Positions 7,543 to 15,974 of a DNA stretch of 41,315 nt are shown here, piece after piece (positions within the stretch are counted from its first letter, which is position 1; every line of letters begins with the position of its first letter). The position numbers and the translations under genes were made by a program. Below the pieces are notes generated by a model, which saw only the letters and a program-made list of their open reading frames with translations, did not search any database and was not told the origin of the DNA. Source of the stretch: Marine Group III euryarchaeote CG-Bathy1 (lineage in GTDB: Archaea > Thermoplasmatota > Poseidoniia > MGIII > CG-Epi1); assembly GCA_001875425.1 (NCBI GenBank), contig MIYU01000022.1, forward strand, positions 1 to 41,315, read 5' to 3'.

Positions 7543-8268
7543 ATGGGGAAACACGATTCACTACTCAAAGTTAGCAATCTTACTCGAGGATTCGGTAGTG
7601 GTGATACTAGGTTAGAAGTTCTCAAAGGAGTCGATTTCGAGATTAAATCTGGAGAGTTAGTGGCATTGATGGGTCCTTCTGGAAGTGGTAAATCTACACT
7701 TCTGAACATAGTTGGAGGATTATTGGAAGCGGACGGAGGCTCTATCCGTATGAACGATTTCACATACGGAACTGATTCTCCTAGTAATGTAGTAGAATTA
7801 AGAAGAAAACATATCGGTTGGATTTTCCAAGATTTTCATCTTCTAGACCATATCTCTGCCTTAGGTAATGTTGCTTTTTCTTTAGATCTCTCCGGTTTTT
7901 CTGCCGAAGAATCGGAAAAAAGAGCGATAGATTCCTTGAAGAGAACTGGTATTTTTGACAGAGCTGAACATAAACCGGATGAACTTTCTGGCGGCCAATC
8001 ACAACGAGTAGCTATTGCTAGGGCAATTTCTGGTCAAAAAACTTTGATTTTAGCTGATGAACCGACCGGAAATTTAGATCTATCTTCAGCTAACGATATT
8101 CTCGAACTCTTCAAAACTCTCTGTCACAATCCAAAGAATCCAATCTCTATTCTGATGGTTACACACGACCCACATCTCGCATCAAAAGCCGATCGTATGT
8201 TATTGATTAAGGAAGGCAAAGTCGTCGCGTCTACTGTTGACTCTGCTTGGGATGGTGATAATGACTGA
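7543..8268 (+). CDS. ABC transporter ATPase, LolD/MacB type (first of two)
   Basis: A 241-residue ATPase with Walker A GPSGSGKST at 44-52, signature LSGGQSQRVAIARA, and Walker B LILADEP followed by TGNLD. The TGNLD end and small size are characteristic of ATPases that drive FtsX/MacB/LolCDE-type permeases, which work by mechanotransmission and not by forming a classical channel. It is cytoplasmic and pairs with the permease encoded next, whose start overlaps its stop by eight bases. A GGAG sits seven bases before the ATG, one of the clearer ribosome binding sites in the window. The third gene of the operon encodes a second, different ATPase, so a heterodimer is possible. Confidence 0.93.
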   Translation: MGKHDSLLKVSNLTRGFGSGDTRLEVLKGVDFEIKSGELVALMGPSGSGKSTLLNIVGGLLEADGGSIRMNDFTYGTDSPSNVVELRRKHIGWIFQDFHLLDHISALGNVAFSLDLSGFSAEESEKRAIDSLKRTGIFDRAEHKPDELSGGQSQRVAIARAISGQKTLILADEPTGNLDLSSANDILELFKTLCHNPKNPISILMVTHDPHLASKADRMLLIKEGKVVASTVDSAWDGDND

Positions 8269-11200
8269 AAAAGGACGCTTAGCTAGATTCAAAGCACGCT
8301 TAGCTAGATTCCCTGATAGTTTCCGAATAGCTGCTCTTTCTGCTTGGAGAGGTAAAGCTAGAGGTGCTGCAGTCATAGCTGGGGTTTTTCTAGCTTCTTT
8401 AGTCATTTCATCAGTTTTAGTTTACGGTTCAGGATTAATGCAACTCTTTTTCCAAAATTCATTAGAATCGGAATATTACGATTTCAGAATGGATTTCTAT
8501 ACTGAAAAAGGAGGTGAAAATCGCACTGATGATTATCTGATTTACGAATCATATTGTGTAGAGATGATATCTGTAGATGGGGTGGTAGGTTGTTCCGTTG
8601 CTGCAGGTAGACAGGCTGAACATGGTGCCGGGTGGTTCTCTGATGAATATCTCAAAGCTAGACCTTTAGAGATTATTTCTTGGGAAGGCGTCGGTAAGGA
8701 TTGGAGCAATGTCAGTTTTACTGTTGATAATGATGATGAGGGAGGCCCTCCTATCAGTTCCTACAGACCCATTCGTATGATGGGTGATGGTATGTTTACA
8801 GGCGTTTTAGCGGATAGACATTCAGAACGTTTAATTCAAGGTTCTTGGCCTTCAAGTTACGAATCTGCCATATCTGATAGGTCTATCTCTATACCTGCTC
8901 AAATATTTAGCGAAGCTAATGCAGAATTAGGAGATAAGATAAATCTAACTTTCAGACACGATACCGCTCTTGTAGATGGTGAATGTCCAGGTCAAATGGG
9001 AATAGATAGGGGCTTCGAATTCTGTTATAGTAATGTTACATTGTCCAATCTAACAATCAGTTCAGTTTTTGATGACACTATTTGGGCCAGTCCCGTTAAT
9101 TCACAGCAATCTTTCTACATTCCATGGAGTCTTCTTTCTGGAGATGATAGATCGGCCCTTATCGCTGGAGATCATGCTTATCTCGCCATCGCTATAGATC
9201 GCACTAGTTTCCCTACAGACGTCGGTAGCACTGTAACTTATCTAGAAAATATAGAGCAAAAATTAGAGTCTATTCCTTTAGAAAATGAAGTCAGATTGGA
9301 TGTTAAGAATATCGTAGATGACACAATCTCCTTTTTGGAAATTCAAAACTATCTCGTACAAGTCTTTGTTTACATTATCATGATTCCTATCGTGATACTT
9401 TCAATGTCTGTTTTAATTTACGGTTTAATTCTTTCATTGGAGCAGAGACGTCGTGAAATATCTATTCATCGAACAATAGGCGGTAGTGCCACCGGCCTCT
9501 ATAGGATGGTTTTACTTGAACTGGCAATAATGAGTTTCATCGCCTGGTTGATAGGTTATATTCTAGCAATGTTCTTAATTCCTTATATTTTAAATTTCAA
9601 AGGATTTCTTCATGCTAGTGGTACGCCTGTTAACGTTAGCGTTAGTTTAGGTTTGATATCCACTCTATTCACCGCTTTTGCCACTTTAGGGTTAGCTCTT
9701 ATTTTCGGCCGTTCCAGAACTAAATCATTCCTTGAACAGGAAATAGCAGAAGGTGTTCGAAAAGTTCAATCTATCAAAAAACCGAGATATTGGCTTCATT
9801 GGTCTCTCTTCATTATAGGTGCTCTTGCGTTATTCGACACGATAATGGAAAGATCAGAATATCTCAACAGTACTATGTTCGATGAAGGTATAATTGCAAA
9901 TCGTCTCTTGGACGGCATCTTCAGCTTTTTCGGACCATTCTTTTTGTGGATAGGGGGTGCTCTAGTCTTGTCTAGATTAGGTTCTTCAGCACCACGTTTC
10001 ATTGAAAAACCACTTAGAAACACAAACCTCCTTCGTGATGTCGGTCGAGCAATTCAAAAGTCTTCTTCCACTGAAGGTGTGGGTAGGCTCTCTTTGATTA
10101 TTGTTTTAACTTTATCAATAGTCACAATGGCAGCTACTCAAGGATATACCGGCTCTAAGGTAGATGAACGTACTGTTTCACTCTCCGTCGGTTCTGATAT
10201 TAGAATTATTTTCGATTCCGAATTGAACGAAACCGAAGCTAATTCATTCATTCGTTCCCAACTTGATGATTCAGGTTATACTGACTCTACTTTCTCTATC
10301 ACCACCATTCCTATTCTATATCTCCATCCCTCTGAAAATGAGGACAATCTGATAGAAACTTGGATTATTTTAGACGGTGCACGCGACGTTCTTCGTTGGG
10401 ATGCAGATTCTTTCAAAGTAGGCGGTTCTGGTGAGAATGCTCCTTGTGAGATTTCAGACCCAGTTCTATGTCCCTCTTTCCAAGGGGAGATGGTTTCTGC
10501 ACTCGATAATATCGAAAACAAGAATGGTTTTACATTAGGAAAATATCATTCTGTTTGGCAATTAACCAATTCAGATTGGAACGACGGTCCGCAAAATCAA
10601 AAATTAGCCACGCATGATTGTAAATGTCTCACATTCAATCTCTCTTATTCGCCAACTGATTTCTCTCCATGGTCTTCACAACTCGAACTCAACTTTGTAG
10701 GAGAACATCAATGGATGCCAGGAATGTCTACCTCTTCTTCTCTAACTTCTATGATGATGGGTGAGGATTCTTTCAGAACTTTAACTTCAGACACAGTTGT
10801 CAATGAATGGAGAAGTACTACTTGGTGGATCAATATTGGAGATTTAGCCACACAAAATAGTGGAGATGATTTAGTTGATCTCTCTCGTCAAATCTCTTAT
10901 TCGAGTTCAGTATCTGATATTATCAATTGGGAAGATGAACATAGAGATGTAGAGCGTAATGGTGGTTTGATATTCGGAGCACCCGGTTTACTCTCCTTAC
11001 AGTTCTTAGTGGCATCTTCTGCTGCAGTTGTAACTAGTTTCGTCTTTCTCTCTCTGGTTTTAACTCAGAAGAAACGAGAACTAGCCTTGATTCAAGCAAT
11101 AGGTGGAAGTCATGCCCAAGTAACTAAATTGATTCTCTTTGAAATTCTATCTATTGTAATTGCAAGCATGCTCTTAGGAGGTCTTTTAGGAATGGGAATA

Positions 11201-11413
11201 ACTTATTCTTTCAACGGTCTATTCGATCTATTCGGTCAAGTATTCCAAGCATTTGGAGGTACTGAGACTCCTATAGAACGAACACTGGTCTGGCCTTGGT
11301 TCAATCTATTCCTCGTAGGTCTCGCTGTTTTCTCAGCCGTGTTAATAGCATTACTAGTCACGACTAGACGTGCACTCAAAGCCGATTTGGCGGGAGTTTT
11401 GAAAACGGAGTGA
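8261..11413 (+). CDS. Very large FtsX/MacB-type ABC permease with two FtsX modules
   Basis: The protein has 1050 residues from the ATG at 8261, chosen because GGTGAT precedes it; the frame also runs to a TTG at 8237. An N-terminal membrane segment (about 34-58) is followed by a large extracellular domain. A three-helix FtsX module then lies near 360-480, containing SLEQRRREISIHRTIGGS after its first helix. More membrane helices follow at about 530-640, then a second extracellular domain and a second FtsX module near 915-1045, with TQKKRELALIQAIGGSHAQ. This is two FtsX permeases in one chain. Such permeases export or extract lipoproteins or peptides, or act on the cell wall. The two flanking ATPase genes overlap it or are four bases away. 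The substrate is unknown. Confidence 0.9.
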   Translation: MTEKGRLARFKARLARFPDSFRIAALSAWRGKARGAAVIAGVFLASLVISSVLVYGSGLMQLFFQNSLESEYYDFRMDFYTEKGGENRTDDYLIYESYCVEMISVDGVVGCSVAAGRQAEHGAGWFSDEYLKARPLEIISWEGVGKDWSNVSFTVDNDDEGGPPISSYRPIRMMGDGMFTGVLADRHSERLIQGSWPSSYESAISDRSISIPAQIFSEANAELGDKINLTFRHDTALVDGECPGQMGIDRGFEFCYSNVTLSNLTISSVFDDTIWASPVNSQQSFYIPWSLLSGDDRSALIAGDHAYLAIAIDRTSFPTDVGSTVTYLENIEQKLESIPLENEVRLDVKNIVDDTISFLEIQNYLVQVFVYIIMIPIVILSMSVLIYGLILSLEQRRREISIHRTIGGSATGLYRMVLLELAIMSFIAWLIGYILAMFLIPYILNFKGFLHASGTPVNVSVSLGLISTLFTAFATLGLALIFGRSRTKSFLEQEIAEGVRKVQSIKKPRYWLHWSLFIIGALALFDTIMERSEYLNSTMFDEGIIANRLLDGIFSFFGPFFLWIGGALVLSRLGSSAPRFIEKPLRNTNLLRDVGRAIQKSSSTEGVGRLSLIIVLTLSIVTMAATQGYTGSKVDERTVSLSVGSDIRIIFDSELNETEANSFIRSQLDDSGYTDSTFSITTIPILYLHPSENEDNLIETWIILDGARDVLRWDADSFKVGGSGENAPCEISDPVLCPSFQGEMVSALDNIENKNGFTLGKYHSVWQLTNSDWNDGPQNQKLATHDCKCLTFNLSYSPTDFSPWSSQLELNFVGEHQWMPGMSTSSSLTSMMMGEDSFRTLTSDTVVNEWRSTTWWINIGDLATQNSGDDLVDLSRQISYSSSVSDIINWEDEHRDVERNGGLIFGAPGLLSLQFLVASSAAVVTSFVFLSLVLTQKKRELALIQAIGGSHAQVTKLILFEILSIVIASMLLGGLLGMGITYSFNGLFDLFGQVFQAFGGTETPIERTLVWPWFNLFLVGLAVFSAVLIALLVTTRRALKADLAGVLKTE
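8275..8316 (+). repeat. 21-base tandem duplication in the permease N-terminus
   Basis: Two 21-base units begin at 8275 and 8296, and the first 16 bases (ACGCTTAGCTAGATTC) are identical. They encode RLARFKA-RLARFPD, a basic amphipathic stretch just before the first membrane helix. This looks like a recent in-frame duplication. Confidence 0.8.
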
Positions 11414-11417
11414 TATT

Positions 11418-12371
11418 ATGTTACTAAAAGCAACAGATCTTTATCATGTTTACGAGTCTAAAGCGGAAGAGGGCAATGTAGTTGCACTGAAAGGTCTCAA
11501 CTTAGAAATCAAAGAGGGCGAAGCTATCGCAGTTGTCGGCCCTTCTGGCTCTGGAAAATCTACACTCATGAAAGCTCTTGGAGGTTTACTAAGACCTTCA
11601 GCGGGACGGGTTTTCCTGAATGATAAGGACCTGACACAGATGGAAGGCTCAGAACTGGTAGAACACCGTAGAAACACCATCTCTTTCGTTTTCCAAGAGG
11701 GGAATCTCCTTCCGCATCTTTCCGCTTTAGATAATGTCATTCAACCACTAAGGCATGCTGAAGTTCCTACCCGGGAAGCTTCTACTCGAGCAAAAGAAAT
11801 AATAGAAGAATTAGGTCTCACTTCAAGAATGCACGCCATTCCAGAACAGCTTTCTGGTGGTGAACTTCAAAGAGTTGCAATAGCTAGGGCATTGGTAACT
11901 AAACCTAAATTGATTCTGGCCGATGAACCGACAGGTTCCTTAGATCCCGTCACAGGCCGCATGGTCGTTCAACTTTTCAATGATTTACATAAAAAATTCG
12001 ATATGGCTTTTCTGGTAGTTACACATAATCGTGAGGTGGCAGATTTCACCGATCGGTCTCTCGAATTGCGCGATGGTAGGTTCGTTGCACAACACGGTAC
12101 CGATGTCGCTTTCGATAGTTTAGCATCAACTCGTGAAATTATAATAGATGATGCAGGCATGTTATCGTTAACTCCTGACGTCATGGATGAGTTAGGCGGC
12201 CCTGGCCGTTTCAACGTTTCCAACGTAGAGGACAATAAACTCTCTTTAGAACGAGTTACACAAATTAAAAAAGAAAAATCATCTCCTAACAAGTGTCCCG
12301 CTTGTGGTTGTTCTTATAATATTAAAGAAATCGATCAGTGTCCAGATTGTGGAGCACTCAGTCCGCAGTGA
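11418..12371 (+). CDS. ABC transporter ATPase with C-terminal zinc ribbon (second of two)
   Basis: A 317-residue protein. The ATPase core (about 1-225) has Walker A GPSGSGKST at 41-49, signature LSGGELQRVAIARA and Walker B LILADEPTGSLD, again of LolD/MacB type. Unlike the first ATPase it has an extra region of about 90 residues, ending in a zinc ribbon: C293, C296, C298, C308 and C311 (CPACGC and CPDCG). The ribbon is likely structural or a docking site. The gene starts four bases after the permease stop, so the three genes form one operon. The two ATPases differ clearly in sequence, which suggests they serve different halves of the double permease. Confidence 0.92.
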   Translation: MLLKATDLYHVYESKAEEGNVVALKGLNLEIKEGEAIAVVGPSGSGKSTLMKALGGLLRPSAGRVFLNDKDLTQMEGSELVEHRRNTISFVFQEGNLLPHLSALDNVIQPLRHAEVPTREASTRAKEIIEELGLTSRMHAIPEQLSGGELQRVAIARALVTKPKLILADEPTGSLDPVTGRMVVQLFNDLHKKFDMAFLVVTHNREVADFTDRSLELRDGRFVAQHGTDVAFDSLASTREIIIDDAGMLSLTPDVMDELGGPGRFNVSNVEDNKLSLERVTQIKKEKSSPNKCPACGCSYNIKEIDQCPDCGALSPQ

Positions 12372-12374
12372 AAT

Positions 12375-12875
12375 TTACAGTCTTATCCACTTTACTGTAA
12401 TCCAAGCATCATTTACCCAAAATACTAGGTTCTTTTTTACAGCATGTGAAACTCTAATGGCTCTCGCCATCTCTAACCATTTCATTTCGTTATTACATAC
12501 TATAACTATCCAAGGAGCATGCTCCTCATTTTCCGAGTATACTCTATAATCTGCTCCAAATTTAAATCCAGAATTAACTTTCAATCCCATCGCAGTCATC
12601 TGTTCGTATGCTCGTTTGTGTTTATCATCTTCTAACCTAATCTCATCATTACTCTCTCCAAAATTCCCCTGTTCCCAAACATGCTTATCTATTTTGTAAT
12701 ATATTATCTCTAATTCATTATCAACAATCCCTACATGCAGTCCATTGTCATTAGTACTTTCAATTATCTCTCCAAAGTTGATATTTTCATCATAGCCATA
12801 TCCTCTCATTTCATAATCTTGAGAATTTCTACCTCTCTTTTTCAGATCTTCAGCTATCATCTCTTTTTTATTCAT
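12375..12875 (-). CDS. endA: tRNA-splicing endonuclease (EndA), short alpha type
   Basis: A 166-residue protein whose second half matches the catalytic domain of archaeal tRNA intron endonuclease, which cuts the bulge-helix-bulge at tRNA exon-intron borders. The three expected catalytic residues are seen: Tyr in FGADYRVY (about 110-113), His119 in EHAPW, and Lys in SHAVKKNL (147-148). The N-terminal part (about 1-75) is the usual small subdomain. The length fits the homotetrameric alpha-4 enzymes and not the fused forms of about 350 residues, although a second subunit elsewhere cannot be excluded. It starts two bases after the GINS stop, so the two are co-transcribed. It also ends three bases from the convergent ABC operon. 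Confidence 0.85.
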   Translation of the reverse strand: MNKKEMIAEDLKKRGRNSQDYEMRGYGYDENINFGEIIESTNDNGLHVGIVDNELEIIYYKIDKHVWEQGNFGESNDEIRLEDDKHKRAYEQMTAMGLKVNSGFKFGADYRVYSENEEHAPWIVIVCNNEMKWLEMARAIRVSHAVKKNLVFWVNDAWITVKWIRL

Positions 12876-12877
12876 CT

Positions 12878-13519
12878 TTATTCCATCCGTTCTATTTTTC
12901 CTGCATCCATTAAAAGTCTAGCATTATATTTTGGCAGGTGTAAGATATCATTCTTTTCCAATGTGTAACTCTTCGAGTCCATTCCTATGAATGTGGGTAT
13001 TGAATCGGTTACCTTGACAAGCAAATAATCTTCAACTTCTTCTTTTACTTCCTCTACCTTCTCTTCAACTTCCTCTACCTTCTCTTCAACTTCTTCTACC
13101 TTCTCTTCAACTTCTTCTACTACTTTTTCTTTTTCAACAGACAGCTCATTACGTATCATTTCATTTCTATGTTTCTCTATAATTTTACACATCTCTTTCA
13201 AGAACTCTTTTTCAGAATCATCTACTGCATTTTCTCCCGGATTCTGTTTATTCACAATCTCAACAGCTAAATCTGCGAGTTTCATCTCTCTACGTTTTAT
13301 CAAATCTATTTTCAAATCCATCAGTTTTCTTAGGTCATCATTCACACGGTCCTTTCTCTCTGCATCGTTTCCATGTTCTTCTAATAGTTCCAATAACATT
13401 TTCTCTAAATTATGTAGTTTCTCAAAAAATTTCTCCGGCAATTCAATTAGTCTCCCCTCTTTTCTTTCAGAGATTGCTTGAACTTTCAGTTCTCTCAAAG
13501 TCAACTCTTTTTTTGCCAT
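12878..13519 (-). CDS. GINS replication complex subunit (Gins51-like) with a repeat linker
   Basis: The protein has 213 residues. The helical N-terminal part (about 1-125), with LPEKFFEKLHNLEKMLLEL, fits a GINS A domain. The C-terminal 50 residues fit the small B domain: VKVTDSIPTFIGMDSKSYTL, then NDILHLPKYNARLLMDAGK. The A-then-B order is that of archaeal Gins51, part of the replicative helicase with MCM and GAN/RecJ. Between the domains lies a linker (about 132-163) built of near-identical seven-residue units of the VEEVEEK type, probably a charged helix or coiled coil. Start is ATG at 13519. It is followed by endA and is divergent from gap. Assignment rests mainly on the C-terminal B domain. 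Confidence 0.8.
   Translation of the reverse strand: MAKKELTLRELKVQAISERKEGRLIELPEKFFEKLHNLEKMLLELLEEHGNDAERKDRVNDDLRKLMDLKIDLIKRREMKLADLAVEIVNKQNPGENAVDDSEKEFLKEMCKIIEKHRNEMIRNELSVEKEKVVEEVEEKVEEVEEKVEEVEEKVEEVKEEVEDYLLVKVTDSIPTFIGMDSKSYTLEKNDILHLPKYNARLLMDAGKIERME
13040..13123 (-). repeat. Four 21-base tandem repeats in the GINS linker
   Basis: Four head-to-tail units of 21 bases, read on the plus strand as CTCTTCAACTTCCTCTACCTT with few changes, start at 13040, 13061, 13082 and 13103. They encode the seven-residue Glu/Val/Lys linker units. Near identity at DNA level means recent expansion, and the unit number may vary between strains. Confidence 0.9.
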
Positions 13520-13538
13520 ATTGTCTGATAGTCAGTTA

Positions 13539-13559
13539 CCTTTAGCCTTTAGCCTTTTG
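13539..13559. repeat. Three 7-base direct repeats upstream of GINS
   Basis: CCTTTAG, CCTTTAG and CCTTTTG follow each other directly. They lie just downstream of the expected transcription start of the GINS-endA operon, in its 5' leader. They could bind a regulator or be slippage products. Confidence 0.6.
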
Positions 13560-13563
13560 CAGG

Positions 13564-13576
13564 GATAAACTTTATC
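13564..13576. promoter_or_regulatory. Palindromic TATA-like element between GINS and gap
   Basis: GATAAA-C-TTTATC is a perfect inverted repeat with a one-base centre. It is 36 bases from the gap start and 51 from the GINS start. It can be read as a TATA box in both directions, with short leaders. Confidence 0.5.
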
Positions 13577-13605
13577 ACCCTCATTTATTCGTAATTCGAA
13601 GTAAC

Positions 13606-14646
13606 ATGTCCATAAAAGTTGCAATCAATGGTTATGGAACGATAGGAAAGAGGGTGGCTGACGCCGTTTCTCGTCAAGATGACATGCAGATTATCGGCGT
13701 GTCAAAAACTAAACCTTCCTTCGAAGCTTTCGCAGCTCAAGAAAATAATTATCCTTTATTTGTAGCTAAAGCAGAACAAGAATCTGCATTCAATGAAGCA
13801 GGAATCTCAATTGCAGGTACAGTTGCTGATATGTTGGCCGATGCAGATATTGTTGTCGACTGCACTCCTGGTAAACTAGGTGTAAATAACAAAGAGATGT
13901 ATTCTAAAGCCGGTGTCAAAGCTATATGGCAAGGAGGTGAAAAGCACGATCCGATAGGTACAAGTTTCAATGCATTAACAAATTATGATGATTCATACGG
14001 TGCTGATTTTGTCCGTGTAGTCTCTTGTAATACTACAGGTCTTGCGCGTACTCTTTATCCTTTAGAAGTTAACTGGGGCGTTGATAACGTAAAAGCTGTA
14101 ATGGTTAGAAGAAGTGCAGATCCGGGAGACAGTAAGAGAGGTCCTATCAATTCTATAGAACCAGTTCTGAATGTTCCAAGTCATCATGGTCCCGATGTTA
14201 AAACAGTCATCAAAGGAATGAATATTCAAACGATGGCAGTCAAGGTACCAACAACTCTGATGCACGTACACTGTAATATCGTCCAAATGAAAAACATTCC
14301 AGATGACGTTAATTCAATATTGGAAGTATGGGAAAATACACCTAGAGTGGCTTTAGTGGATGGCGTTTTCAATACCTCTTCCACCTCTGTAAAAAGTATG
14401 CCAGGTACTGCAGAGATTATGGAATTCGCCCGTGGTCTCGGTAGAGACTTCAGCGATTTAAATGAAATCGCCGTATGGAAAGATGGAGTTCATCTGGTCG
14501 ATGGTTTACTTTACTATTATCAAGCAATTCATCAAGAGTCGGATGTTATTCCAGAGAATATAGATGCCATAAGGGCAATGTGTGAATTAGAAAAAGATAA
14601 TATGAAAAGTATGCTCAAGACTAATCAGGCTTTAGGCATAAACTAA
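13606..14646 (+). CDS. gap: Glyceraldehyde-3-phosphate dehydrogenase, archaeal type II
   Basis: A 346-residue archaeal-type GAPDH interconverting glyceraldehyde 3-phosphate and 1,3-bisphosphoglycerate in central carbon metabolism. The NAD(P) site is [14 protein letters not shown] at 8-21, and the catalytic cysteine is C141 in [26 protein letters not shown] and HVHCN are typical of the archaeal branch and differ from bacterial GAPDH. Length is normal. ATG at 13606 is chosen because the Rossmann strand starts at residue 3. The gene is alone on its strand, divergent from GINS, and its last 15 bases overlap the convergent ketopantoate reductase gene. Direction of flux (glycolysis or gluconeogenesis) cannot be judged. 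Confidence 0.97.
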   Translation: MSIKVAINGYGTIGKRVADAVSRQDDMQIIGVSKTKPSFEAFAAQENNYPLFVAKAEQESAFNEAGISIAGTVADMLADADIVVDCTPGKLGVNNKEMYSKAGVKAIWQGGEKHDPIGTSFNALTNYDDSYGADFVRVVSCNTTGLARTLYPLEVNWGVDNVKAVMVRRSADPGDSKRGPINSIEPVLNVPSHHGPDVKTVIKGMNIQTMAVKVPTTLMHVHCNIVQMKNIPDDVNSILEVWENTPRVALVDGVFNTSSTSVKSMPGTAEIMEFARGLGRDFSDLNEIAVWKDGVHLVDGLLYYYQAIHQESDVIPENIDAIRAMCELEKDNMKSMLKTNQALGIN

Positions 14647-15516
14647 CATTTCTTCAATAATCTTATCGTTTTCTGGTGTTTCAATATTTTTATTTTTTCC
14701 AAGTCTAGCGATTTCTCCGTTAATCGCATCTATCTCAGTCTTTCTTCCTTTTTTTACATCCTGTAACATACTAGATTCATTATCTGACGTTAGTGTAATT
14801 ATTTCCATCGTCTTTTTCCACGGATTTTCAGGCATCTCTATTTCGTATTTTTCAGCAACTCTCATCCCTTCTTCACATATCTTTCTAGCTCTTTCATTCA
14901 ATGCTCCATCTATTAGGGCTCCATTTCTTTTGCTAGCTATTGCCGTTACGGGATTAATTGCCGAATTAACTATACCTTTAAGCCAAATTTCACCTTTTAG
15001 ATTGTCGGTTATTTCTGTTTTTATTCCAGCATTATTGAACTTTTCAACGATTCTTAAAACTCGTTCACTTTTCTTCCCATTCATTTCTCCTATTTTCGTA
15101 TACCCTTCTCCAGTATGTTTCACATGTCCTCTTTCTATCACAGTAGAACCGACGCTAGTCACCATACCTACAATTCTCTCTTCATCTAATTCAGTTGATA
15201 ATTTTCTCACAGCTTTCAAACCATTTTGACATGTTAGTATATTCGATTTGTATTTTTTCAATTCTGGAATGATATTATCTAAATGATAATTCTTAACTGC
15301 TAAGATGTGCCAATCGGCGTTAGGAATTTCCTCATCAATTTTAATCTTATTTTCTATTTCAGTGATACCTTCTACGATAACCACCCCTCGTCTCTCTATT
15401 TTTTCAGCCGTTTCTCTTGTTGCAACGAGAGAGATATTATTTTCAGTTTCATTCAATTTCATAGCAATGAGAATGCCCATTGCACCAGATCCAATTATTG
15501 ATATTTTCATATTCAA
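14632..15516 (-). CDS. panE: 2-dehydropantoate 2-reductase (ketopantoate reductase)
   Basis: A 294-residue NADPH-dependent reductase that makes pantoate for coenzyme A synthesis. It starts with the Rossmann motif [17 protein letters not shown] (about 5-21), followed by LAVKNYHL and LTCQNGL, which are typical blocks of the family. The conserved lysine of the catalytic centre is in [17 protein letters not shown], where K and N are the expected residues. The start ATG overlaps the stop of the THUMP gene by four bases, so it is the third gene of a purB-THUMP-panE operon. A nearby in-frame ATG two codons later is equally possible. Its end overlaps gap by 15 bases tail to tail. Confidence 0.93.
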   Translation of the reverse strand: MNMKISIIGSGAMGILIAMKLNETENNISLVATRETAEKIERRGVVIVEGITEIENKIKIDEEIPNADWHILAVKNYHLDNIIPELKKYKSNILTCQNGLKAVRKLSTELDEERIVGMVTSVGSTVIERGHVKHTGEGYTKIGEMNGKKSERVLRIVEKFNNAGIKTEITDNLKGEIWLKGIVNSAINPVTAIASKRNGALIDGALNERARKICEEGMRVAEKYEIEMPENPWKKTMEIITLTSDNESSMLQDVKKGRKTEIDAINGEIARLGKNKNIETPENDKIIEEMLVYA

Positions 15517-15971
15517 ACACTCACGAATGCACGCTTATCCTGAATAAAAACACGATATGTTTTTTGAGGATTTTTTAAATCGACATCAGATTTAGATATT
15601 TTCCATATCTCTGCACCCAATTCTCTTTCCAGCTCTACTGAAGTATATTCATGATTTCCTTTTCTATCCACACGTACTACGAATGTTTCACCATCCAACT
15701 CCTTTGCCCATCTTTGGGCATCGTTTTTCAATGATTCCACGTCCGATACTGTTTCATCAACTTTTATTATTTCTTTAACATTTTTATTCTCTACAACGTC
15801 TTCAAATTCTATTTTTTCATTCTCAGAATGCAAACAGGCATAATTATTGATCTTTTCAATTACTGCAAGTTCACCTTTCTTTTCGACATAATTCAATATC
15901 ATATCTAAATATCTGTTTTTCGGATATGCTCCATTGCCTTCGTCATCACAGAAAAAAATAATATTAATCAA
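15513..15971 (-). CDS. Stand-alone THUMP-domain protein (likely tRNA-binding)
   Basis: A 152-residue protein with no catalytic domain. Its C-terminal half reads as a THUMP domain: GETFVVRVDRKGNHEYTSVE, then LERELGAEIWKI and the diagnostic VDLKNPQKTYRV. THUMP domains bind the acceptor end of tRNA and normally sit beside a methyltransferase, thiolase or deaminase domain. Stand-alone forms resemble Tan1, the partner needed for N4-acetylcytidine in tRNA. The N-terminal 75 residues probably form the ferredoxin-like subdomain that usually precedes THUMP. It lies three bases after purB and overlaps panE by four. A Tan1-like adaptor role is my best guess; the modifying enzyme would be encoded elsewhere. 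Confidence 0.75.
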   Translation of the reverse strand: MINIIFFCDDEGNGAYPKNRYLDMILNYVEKKGELAVIEKINNYACLHSENEKIEFEDVVENKNVKEIIKVDETVSDVESLKNDAQRWAKELDGETFVVRVDRKGNHEYTSVELERELGAEIWKISKSDVDLKNPQKTYRVFIQDKRAFVSV

Positions 15972-15974
15972 TTT

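Noticed and set aside
12304-12549. Plus-strand open frame downstream of the second ATPase
   Set aside because: It is a shadow across the ATPase end and the endA gene in the wrong frame, and both real genes have strong family matches there.
13040-13123. Tandem repeats considered as a CRISPR array
   Set aside because: The units are directly adjacent without spacers, in frame, and encode a regular charged linker of a GINS protein. No cas gene is present.
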